From NCBI GenBank assembly GCA_003532195.1, contig DOFA01000232.1, positions 2,409-10,889 on the forward strand: DNA of 8,481 nucleotides. The letters are read 5' to 3'. A program made the position numbers and the translations under genes. The stretch's first letter is position 1. Every line of letters starts with the position of its first letter. The notes below the pieces were generated by a model. It was given only the letters and a program-made list of their open reading frames with translations, made no database searches and had not been told where the DNA came from. Of this stretch, positions 1 through 7,168 are shown piece after piece. The stretch is from Clostridiales bacterium. Its GTDB lineage: Bacteria; Bacillota; Clostridia; Saccharofermentanales; UBA5734.

Positions 1-214
1 CAGCGTTCATCCCCCCAGAAAAAATGGATTTTATCCCAGGGGATCGTCTCGCGCAGAGACTCCTCAGCCAGCAGTTCGTAGGTGCGACGCGGGGTTTCGC
101 CGCCGGCCAGCAGTACCGACGCCCGCCCCCGCGCCGTCACCACCCGGCTGATCTCTTCGGCGAAAAACGCGGCCGCCCCCCGGGCCAGTTCTTCGGCATC
201 GGCAAAAACCCGGA

Positions 215-218
<4 letters not shown>
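1..218 (-). CDS. pgl: 6-phosphogluconolactonase, N-terminal part (runs off the left edge)
   Basis: Hydrolyses 6-phosphoglucono-delta-lactone, made by the neighbouring glucose-6-phosphate dehydrogenase, to 6-phosphogluconate in the cytoplasm. Only the first ~72 residues are in the window. They begin MIRVFADAEELARGAAAFF, then show LLAGGETPRRTYELLA (around residues 37-52) and end in IPWDKIHFFWGDER. The sugar-phosphate loop xxxGGxTPxxxY and the FxxDER segment are hallmarks of the Pgl/DevB, glucosamine-6-phosphate isomerase-like fold. The start ATG (218-216) overlaps the zwf stop TGA as ATGA, and a GGAGGAGG Shine-Dalgarno lies just upstream inside the end of zwf, so translation is probably coupled. 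It is the last visible gene of a gnd-zwf-pgl operon. GC content is high, like zwf. The C-terminus lies outside the window, so full length and completeness cannot be judged. Confidence 0.93.
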
Positions 219-1706
<1,488 letters not shown>

Positions 1707-1729
<23 letters not shown>

Positions 1730-2741
1730 GGGCGCCTCCCTCGACGGTTGGTTCCTGATGGCCACCGAACTGCCGCCGCAGCGCCGAGAGCAAGCGGTTG
1801 GCGAAGTCGTCCCGATCCCGCGAGGCGAAGCGCCCATAGAGGGCGGCACTCAGCACCGGCGCCGGCACCCCGGCGTCGACGGCCGCCTGGATCGTCCAGC
1901 GCCCCTCGCCGGAATCGGCCACCCGCCCGGCGAAGCCATCGAGCCCGGGATTTTCCGCCAGCGCCCGGGCGCCCAAATCGAGCAGCCAGGAGCCGATGAC
2001 GCTGCCGCGCCGCCACAGCTCGGCGATCTCATCCAGCTTGAAATCGTAACGGAAATGCTCGGGATGGCGCAGCGGCGCCGTCTCCGCGTCCACCGCCCGG
2101 GCCGAATCGCCGTCATTGGCGTGGCGCAGCAGATTGAAGCCTTCGGCGTAGGCCGCCATCAGCCCGTATTCGATGCCGTTGTGCACCATCTTGACAAAAT
2201 GCCCGGCTCCATTGGCGCCGACCCAGTCACAGCAGGGGGTGCCGTCTTCCACTTTGGCAGAGATCGCCTGGAAGATCGGTTTGACTGCCGGCCAGGCTGC
2301 GGGGGATCCGCCCGGCATGATGCTGGGACCTTTCAGGGCGCCCTCTTCGCCGCCGGAAACGCCGGTGCCGATGAAGAGAAGACCGTGATCCTCCACGTAT
2401 TTCGTCCGGCGGATGGTGTCCGGGAAGTGGGCGTTGCCGCCGTCAATGATGATGTCGCCTTTATCCAGGACTGGAATCAGCTTCTCGATAAAATCGTCGA
2501 CCGGCTGGCCGGCTTTGACCATGATCATGACTTTGCGCGGCACTTTCAACTGGGCGACCAGTTCCTCGATTGAATAAGTTCCGATGATGTTTTTGCCTTT
2601 GGCCCGGCCTGCGGTGAATTTGCTGACCTTGTCCACCGACCGGTTGTAAACGGCGACGGTAAATCCCTTGCTCTCCATGTTCATGACCAGATTTTCACCC
2701 ATGACGGCTAAACCGATCAAACCGATGTCTGCTTTGTTCAT
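1707..2741 (-). CDS. gnd: 6-phosphogluconate dehydrogenase, chimera of long-type N-half and short-type C-half
   Basis: Family role: oxidative decarboxylation of 6-phosphogluconate to ribulose 5-phosphate with NAD(P)+. The product has 344 residues, matching neither the long form (~470) nor the short form (~300). Residues 1-193 are clearly long-type: nucleotide motif GLIGLAVMGENL (7-18), YNRS (32-35), MVKAG (74-78), GDIIIDGGN (95-103) and GTGVSGGEEGALKGPSIMPGG (125-145). After the shared motif GAGHFVKMVHNGIEYG (178-193) the protein continues LMAAYAEGFNLLRHA, WRRGSVIGSWLLDL, DSGEGRWT and RRQFGGH, which is the short YqeC/GntZ-type C-terminal domain. The long-type all-helical domain is missing. 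The frame is intact with no stop. Start ATG 2741-2739 is set by AGGGAGG 7 nt upstream and by homology starting at once. The 3' end overlaps zwf by 23 bp. The lysine and the asparagine of KMVHN are present, but whether such a hybrid folds is unknown. It may be an assembly artefact. Confidence 0.88.
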
Positions 2742-2850
2742 TTTAATTCCTCCCTGTATTTTGGTTTTATTCTGCTTAGCAATGGCAACCTGCGGCTGCT
2801 CTGGTAAATGCAATCTGTGGCAGCTTTGGTGAATGGCAGCCTGCGGCTGC
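2742..2850. other. larA-gnd intercistronic region (109 bp)
   Basis: The gap between the larA stop and the gnd start holds the gnd Shine-Dalgarno (AGGGAGG on the minus strand, 2755-2749) and three imperfect tandem repeats. No clear -35/-10 pair for gnd and no T-run after a hairpin were seen. larA and gnd are therefore probably co-transcribed, with larA first. Confidence 0.6.
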
Positions 2851-2853
2851 CTA
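2781..2853. repeat. three imperfect ~25 bp tandem repeats
   Basis: Copies begin at 2781, 2807 and 2832. Each starts aatg and follows the pattern aatggcarcctgcggctgc plus a short tctggt/tttggt spacer. Copies 1 and 3 share atggca(a/g)cctgcggctgc with one mismatch, while copy 2 (aatgcaatctgtggcagc) is more diverged. The last copy runs into the larA stop codon. Repeat lengths are 26, 25 and about 22 bp. They resemble REP-like or intercistronic palindromic units, but no known family is assigned. Confidence 0.7.
2836..2852 (-). promoter_or_regulatory. perfect 7 bp hairpin at the larA stop codon
   Basis: ggcagcc-tgc-ggctgcc is a perfect inverted repeat with a 3-nt loop, spanning the larA stop codon. 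In mRNA it would form a short GC-rich stem. No run of U follows on the minus strand, so it does not look like an intrinsic terminator. An mRNA-stabilising or processing element between larA and gnd is a possible role (inference). Repeat copy 1 could form a weaker 6-pair version with a G-U pair. Confidence 0.55.
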
Positions 2854-4125
2854 ACTTTTAAACTTTTTCCGGTCAGCCCACAGGCCGAGGGCCGGGTTGC
2901 AAATAAAGAAGATCTCCTCGCCGTCCGGCAAGGTATTGTAGCCGTCGTGCAGCTGCCGCGGATCATAGCGCTGCAGGGCTTCGGCCAACGGCATATATTT
3001 GAAGCCGACACCTTCGACTTCGGCGCGGGTCAACTGCGACACCGCATAAGTGATGGTAAAGCGGCCGTCGGATGAACCGTGGATCAGATGTGCCGCCGCC
3101 GACAGATTCTGCTGCAAGTCTTCGTTGGCTTTGTAAGCTTCGAGCACCTTGTTCCGGCCGACATAGCCGTACTTCCTGATCAGCTGGTCGATCGCCGGAT
3201 CCTCGCCGAACTTGCGGACGCCGGGGGCCAGGACGATCAGTTCGCCGCCGTCGGCGATGGCCATGCGGGTCCGGTAAACCGACTTGTTGCCGAGCCAGGT
3301 GCTCTTGAATTCCCGCTCGTCCAGATAAGCAACGACTTTGCGGGGCGCCCGGTCCAGGAAAATCAGATTGCGCTCCTGGCTGAGCGCGACCGCATTCTCA
3401 AACAAAGTGCGGCTGCGGCCGATAAACAGCCCTTCCAGATTGACCTGGCCGGCCTCGACTGTGGTGACAGTTAGAACGTACATCAAGGGCAGGTTTTTTA
3501 GAAAATGCTCCTCGGCGTAATCAAAAACCTGGCGCACTGGAGAATGGTCGCGCCCCATCAACCGCTCCATGCCATAGACGGCGCCGAGGAAGTGGGTCCG
3601 GTTGATGCTGTCCTGGCCGCCGCAGCCGACCAGGACATTCTTACTGTAATTGGCCATGCCGACGACTTCGTGCGGGATAACCTGGCCGATGGAAATGATC
3701 AGGTCATAGGACGGATCGAGCAGCCTTTTGTTGATTTCGATATCGATCGGGAAATCCAGCAAGCCGCCGGATACTTCGCGGATGTATTCCGCCGGGACTT
3801 GGCCGACCTTGACAATATCTGTCCGCCAGCGATGCGGCAGGAAGGTCGCATAGGGGATTTCCGGCCCGAAAAATTCGGCGCATTCCTCGGCGGTCATGGC
3901 ATCGTGCGTGCCGATAGCCGGCATGATGTCGACCTGGCAGGAGTCCTTGAGCAGGGCGTAATAGCGGGCGGTGATCTTGCCGGCATAGGAATGCAGCCGG
4001 GTCATGTCCGGCGGCAGCAGCAGGACTTTGCGCAGCTTCTTGCCCCCCAGGGACTTCTCCAGAGCGCCGCACAGCTGATCTTTGCTGATCGCGTGATCGA
4101 TGGCTTTGATTGAGATATTGACCAT
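2851..4125 (-). CDS. LarA-family nickel-pincer-dependent 2-hydroxyacid racemase/epimerase
   Basis: LarA enzymes use a nickel-pincer nucleotide to racemise or epimerise 2-hydroxyacids by hydride transfer. The 424-residue product has the family length. Visible motifs are PPDMTR (38-43, Asp40/Arg43), GTHDAMT (71-78, His74), PHEVVGMANYSKN (151-163, His152 and Lys162) and INRTHF (174-179, His178). The 10- and 16-residue spacings His152-Lys162-His178 equal those of the catalytic His174, cofactor-tethering Lys184 and nickel-ligand His200 of Lactobacillus plantarum LarA, so it is probably active. The first in-frame ATG is 10 codons upstream, but ATG 4125-4123 is preferred because AAAGGAG lies 6 nt before it. 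It is first in a likely operon with gnd. LarA homologues include a D-gluconate epimerase (recalled knowledge), which would suit the neighbourhood, but lactate, malate or other acids remain possible. No larB/C/E cofactor genes are in the window. Confidence 0.85.
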   Translation of the reverse strand: MVNISIKAIDHAISKDQLCGALEKSLGGKKLRKVLLLPPDMTRLHSYAGKITARYYALLKDSCQVDIMPAIGTHDAMTAEECAEFFGPEIPYATFLPHRWRTDIVKVGQVPAEYIREVSGGLLDFPIDIEINKRLLDPSYDLIISIGQVIPHEVVGMANYSKNVLVGCGGQDSINRTHFLGAVYGMERLMGRDHSPVRQVFDYAEEHFLKNLPLMYVLTVTTVEAGQVNLEGLFIGRSRTLFENAVALSQERNLIFLDRAPRKVVAYLDEREFKSTWLGNKSVYRTRMAIADGGELIVLAPGVRKFGEDPAIDQLIRKYGYVGRNKVLEAYKANEDLQQNLSAAAHLIHGSSDGRFTITYAVSQLTRAEVEGVGFKYMPLAEALQRYDPRQLHDGYNTLPDGEEIFFICNPALGLWADRKKFKS

Positions 4126-4346
4126 ATCGTTCTCCTTTAGGCCTGTTAGCGGCAAACGTGTTCGAGCGCAGGCAAGCGTTTTGATTCATGAGCAAGGCCA
4201 AATGAAGAGCCAGCTGCCGGAATGTAACTCTATCTTTATTATAGAAGGTTGACCGGGGTTTTTTATGGTACTTGTTGCTTAGATCGTTGCAGAAATTGCT
4301 CTGAAAGGAAAAGCCTGCGGAAAGAAGTATGCATCTCTTGACGGCC
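4126..4346. other. 221 bp leader/intergenic region upstream of larA
   Basis: No credible gene lies here. The minus-strand frame that stays open through it merges into an out-of-frame shadow of larA. It contains the larA Shine-Dalgarno and a candidate -10 box. No convincing terminator was found after the kinase stop at 4347, so read-through from the upstream cassette into larA cannot be excluded. The leader from the -10 to the ATG is about 110 nt, unusually long, but no riboswitch fold was recognised. Confidence 0.6.
4238..4243 (-). promoter_or_regulatory. candidate -10 box for the larA-gnd transcript
   Basis: A perfect TATAAT is read on the minus strand about 113 nt before the larA ATG. The sequence 17 bp upstream (ATAAAA) is a poor -35 match and no TGn extension is present, so this promoter would need an activator or is not real. 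Confidence 0.35.
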
Positions 4347-5003
4347 TTAAAGTAAATCCATAAAATGCCTGGCAAACGTGTCGGCCAGGGTTTCCCGCGA
4401 ACTATCGATGCAGATTTCCGGGTCTGTTAGTAAATATTCCCGCTGTTCGTCATACCACCGATCCACATACTCTGCTCCGGCCGTCCAGCACTCCCGATTC
4501 AAATCCCTTTGCAGGCAGACGCTTCGATCAGGAACGAGAACGCGGAACACAGGGGACAGATGATACTTTGCCAGCTCCTCACGATACCACAGCCAGACTT
4601 CCCTGTTGATGACGTAGCCCACCACCACATCGTAACCTAAACCGAGGAGAACCAGCATCGTCCGTATCGTTTCTCTTTGATAATCCGGTACAGAGGCACC
4701 TGGATCAAGCCGCGCGTAATAATTCACTCTTTTGCTGATGGCATCTCCATCAACAAAAATGTAATCGGATTGGCTGGCGATGAGTTGTCCCAACGCCGAT
4801 TTACCCGCCCCGGCTGTGCCGCTGATCAGCAGAACCTTTCTAAACACAGAAATATTTTCTTCAATATCAGGAACCTGGATGGCATGACCACAGACAGAAC
4901 ATTGGGGGTATATGATTTCCGACCGGTTCTTCATCGGCGGAACGCTATCGTCAATAAGCATATGATTATGCAGCAAGTTGGAACTGCAACCGGGACAAAT
5001 CAT
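4347..5003 (-). CDS. zinc-ribbon P-loop kinase-like ATPase, function unknown
   Basis: The 218-residue protein has two cysteine pairs, CPGC (3-6) and CSVCGH (35-40), which probably form a zinc ribbon. A P-loop domain follows: VLLISGTAGAGKSALG with Walker A GTAGAGKS (62-69), then IFVDGDAIS (82-90), where Asp85/Asp87 sit as in nucleoside or shikimate kinase-like enzymes, and an Arg-rich segment near DRSVCLQRDLNRECW (159-173) resembling a lid. It belongs broadly to the AAA_33/small-molecule kinase group; the substrate is unknown. The start ATG overlaps the preceding stop as ATGA (5000-5003), with AGGTGG about 10 nt upstream, so translation is coupled to the other kinase-like gene. It is the last gene of the three-gene cassette. 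It lacks membrane segments or a signal peptide and is probably cytoplasmic. A nucleotide, antibiotic or sugar kinase are all possible. Confidence 0.72.
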   Translation of the reverse strand: MICPGCSSNLLHNHMLIDDSVPPMKNRSEIIYPQCSVCGHAIQVPDIEENISVFRKVLLISGTAGAGKSALGQLIASQSDYIFVDGDAISKRVNYYARLDPGASVPDYQRETIRTMLVLLGLGYDVVVGYVINREVWLWYREELAKYHLSPVFRVLVPDRSVCLQRDLNRECWTAGAEYVDRWYDEQREYLLTDPEICIDSSRETLADTFARHFMDLL

Positions 5004-5797
5004 TTTTTCAGACCACCTTCGTCGTCGTTTATTAAACCTATCATATTTTCAATTGCGTTCTCCCAGCCATTTGAAATATCAATGATGCAGGTTTGAACAG
5101 GCAGGATATTTAATATTTGCATTTGCCGGTGCTTTCTCTCTAACTCAAAAGCGATTTGAACTTCGGTCGCTGGGGTTTGTCCACGGCTTTCCCTAGCCTG
5201 AATGAGCCGCGCGCCGACATCCTTTGCAGAAAGGTAGAAGAGGATCGGACTGTGTGGAGACATCGCCGATAGCAATGCTATCAGATGCCTCGCAATCGTT
5301 TCATCAGTAGCCTGATAATTCTGGATCAAGTCATTGGCACGATGAAATAGAAAACCGCCGTCAAAAATCACATAATCTGTGTTACCTTGGTTTTGACATA
5401 AAAACCGCCGCCAACAGTCGGCGAATACTTGTGTGTATTGATTAATATTGATCGGATTTGCAGGCTTATAAAATCCTTCATGCGATTTCAACACATCAAA
5501 GAGTGTCGGTACAAAAAAGGCTGTGTTACAGTCGCCATAGCGCACAAGCACATAATCTGCTTCCTGAACGCTATTCTCTATAAGCGTGTCTTTATCGATC
5601 GGATAATCCTGCAATAGTTGGAAAAATTCTGTTTTCGTCAAATAGGCGCAGCAAAACAAATCCACAGGATTGTCCGCATCGCCTTCCAAATGGCAGACAG
5701 CCCGAAAGCCATGAGCAATTAAAGCATCTCGAAGTTTTACTGTCAGGGTAGATTTGCCGACACCCGATACCCCTTCGACAAAAATGAGTTTCTTCAT
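5000..5797 (-). CDS. P-loop kinase-like protein (thymidylate kinase-like fold), function unknown
   Basis: The 265-residue protein starts MKKLIFVEGVSGVGKSTLTVKL, with Walker A GVSGVGKST at residues 9-17 right at the N-terminus as in thymidylate and related kinases. Later it has VIFDGGFLFHRANDLI, a hydrophobic strand ending in Asp like a Walker B or substrate-binding strand, and ILFYLSAKDVGARLIQARESRG, resembling the strand and Arg-rich lid of nucleotide kinases. The ENSVQEADYVLVRYGD region resembles a family of uncharacterised P-loop proteins in Firmicutes (recognised from memory). Its start overlaps the stop of the acetyltransferase-methyltransferase gene as ATGA (5794-5797), and its stop overlaps the next start the same way. 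The gene is AT-rich relative to its flanks: 37% GC in blocks 5041-5100 and 5341-5400. Substrate unknown. Confidence 0.75.
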   Translation of the reverse strand: MKKLIFVEGVSGVGKSTLTVKLRDALIAHGFRAVCHLEGDADNPVDLFCCAYLTKTEFFQLLQDYPIDKDTLIENSVQEADYVLVRYGDCNTAFFVPTLFDVLKSHEGFYKPANPININQYTQVFADCWRRFLCQNQGNTDYVIFDGGFLFHRANDLIQNYQATDETIARHLIALLSAMSPHSPILFYLSAKDVGARLIQARESRGQTPATEVQIAFELERKHRQMQILNILPVQTCIIDISNGWENAIENMIGLINDDEGGLKK

Positions 5798-7032
5798 GGC
5801 TTCTTTGCTTTCACAATCAGCGACAGCGGAAACTGCTTGGCTTTACTCGGAGCATAATAATCCGATGAAAATTCGACCTCCCGTTCCAGCACCGCAAGAT
5901 CGGTTTCTTCCACCACCCGCTCGACAGAAAATCCCGCATCAGCGAGGGCGTTGATATAATCTGACAGGCGGCGGTTAAGCAAGGTGACAGGGTTGCCGCC
6001 CTTTTGAAATGAAAACGGTTCAGCGTTATAATAGCTGCCGGAAAACATCAACTGGCCGTCCTTTGCTTCTACGCAGTGCATGAACGGGTGATCCCAGCTG
6101 AATATGAAAATTCCGCCGGATTTGAGATAAGAGGCGATGAGCTTGAATGTACCCGGCAAATCCATAGTCCAGCCGATCGCATAGATAGAATAAACCACAT
6201 CGAAGTAATCCTGTGGCAAGCCGGGATTTTGTTCCATCGGCGAACAGAACAGCTTGGGTTTATAATTGTTGTCCCGCAAGTATTTTCCGGCGTTTTCCAG
6301 CTGGCGGCCTGAGAGGTCCAATCCCCATAACTCGGCAGAACCGTGGTCGCCGCACCATTTCAATGAATGGCCGCTGCCGCATCCGATGTCAAGCACCTTC
6401 TTGCCGTTCAAGTCTGGGAAAAGGTGCAGCTCATCCTCGTTAGGACATAAGCAGCCATATGTCGGCAGGGCGGTCACGCCAAACCAACTGTCGGCCATTT
6501 TATTCCAGGAGGATTTATTCTCAGCGAGTACGGAATCGGGCAGCGTATGGATATAAAACGCCGTGTGACGATCGCCCGCGAAGATTTTTATCTTAACAAA
6601 GACAAAACCATGCCGTTCATAAAAAGCGCGCAGCTTGGGACGCAAGGCATGGGTATCCAGCCGGAGGGTCTTTATGCCGCGTTCCGTTCCCTGCTTTTTG
6701 AAATATTCAATTAACGCATCAGCAACGCCGGATTTACGGGCAGACTTTGTCACCGCCAGTTTGTGCATGAAGAGTGATTCGCCTTTATTCACATCCGGCC
6801 AGAAGAAAGGGTCGTGATCAACCAGCGCCATGCATCCGGAAGGATTTCCGCCTGAATAAGCCAGGTAAAAGTTTTCGATCTTGTAGTTCCGGGAAAGCGC
6901 ATCCCAGGACACCTCATCCGCTCCCCAAAGCGGCTGCCCTATCTCATTCAGCCAGTTGACCGCGTCAAACAGGATGCTTTCGACGACAAGGATATCCTCG
7001 GTCTGCGCTTGCCTGATTGTTATCTCATTCAT
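5794..7032 (-). CDS. fused GNAT N-acetyltransferase - class I SAM-dependent methyltransferase
   Basis: The 412-residue protein has two catalytic domains. Residues ~1-165 are a GNAT acetyltransferase: MNEITIRQAQTEDI start, FMHKLAVTKSARKSGVADALI (88-108) as the acetyl-CoA strand and pyrophosphate loop RKSGVA (99-104), and LRAFYERHGFV (134-144), the conserved end of the domain. A short linker (~166-180) leads to a class I methyltransferase with motif I VLDIGCGSGHSL (213-224), the acidic strand end LWGLDLSG (235-242), FDVVYSIYAIGW (277-288), and SYLKSGGIFIFSW (301-313). In Firmicutes such enzymes usually occur as separate proteins, so the fusion is notable. ATG 7032-7030 is chosen because AAGGGG lies 8 nt upstream; an in-frame ATG 25 codons earlier lacks a good site. 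It heads the cassette and is coupled to the kinase-like gene by ATGA. Both domains act on small molecules or proteins; the substrate is unknown. Confidence 0.85.
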   Translation of the reverse strand: MNEITIRQAQTEDILVVESILFDAVNWLNEIGQPLWGADEVSWDALSRNYKIENFYLAYSGGNPSGCMALVDHDPFFWPDVNKGESLFMHKLAVTKSARKSGVADALIEYFKKQGTERGIKTLRLDTHALRPKLRAFYERHGFVFVKIKIFAGDRHTAFYIHTLPDSVLAENKSSWNKMADSWFGVTALPTYGCLCPNEDELHLFPDLNGKKVLDIGCGSGHSLKWCGDHGSAELWGLDLSGRQLENAGKYLRDNNYKPKLFCSPMEQNPGLPQDYFDVVYSIYAIGWTMDLPGTFKLIASYLKSGGIFIFSWDHPFMHCVEAKDGQLMFSGSYYNAEPFSFQKGGNPVTLLNRRLSDYINALADAGFSVERVVEETDLAVLEREVEFSSDYYAPSKAKQFPLSLIVKAKKP

Positions 7033-7168
7033 GTGATCTGCCCCTTGATCCAGCTGCTCGCCGCATTTCATTATTAAAAACATATACCATTTATAGTGAA
7101 AAACCAAGGGTTCAGCGGTTATAATGAATTTGGCCTCATAAAAACAGCTTGATCAGGGGGAAATGCAA
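7033..7168. other. divergent promoter region between cassette and rhamnosidase gene
   Basis: These 136 bp separate two divergent genes. On the plus strand there is a good -10. On the minus strand only weak candidates were seen, for example TTCACT-18 bp-TAATAA or the AT-rich TATAAATGGTATATG stretch. No clear operator palindrome was found. Confidence 0.55.
7096..7125 (+). promoter_or_regulatory. sigma70-type promoter for the rhamnosidase-like gene
   Basis: GTGAAA at 7096-7101 (4 of 6 match to TTGACA), an 18 bp spacer, and a perfect TATAAT at 7120-7125. Transcription would start near 7132, giving a leader of about 35-40 nt before the start codon, which carries an AGGGGG Shine-Dalgarno. Confidence 0.55.

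Noticed and set aside
2836..2852. Hairpin after larA as an intrinsic terminator
   Set aside because: The stem is not followed by a T-run on the minus strand (next bases ATTCACC), so termination there is unlikely.
3505..4113. Plus-strand open frame of 202 codons opposite larA
   Set aside because: Antisense shadow of larA, whose motifs and Shine-Dalgarno are clear on the minus strand.
3704..4375. Minus-strand open frame of 223 codons covering the larA leader
   Set aside because: It continues into larA in another frame with Arg/Gln-rich nonsense sequence and has no ribosome-binding site or motif.
4151..4381. 11 bp direct repeat ggcaaacgtgt at 4151-4161 and 4371-4381 flanking the larA leader
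   Set aside because: Considered as a possible target-site duplication or insertion border. Several 11-mers are expected to recur by chance in a window of this size, and one copy lies inside the kinase coding sequence. No mobile element lies between.
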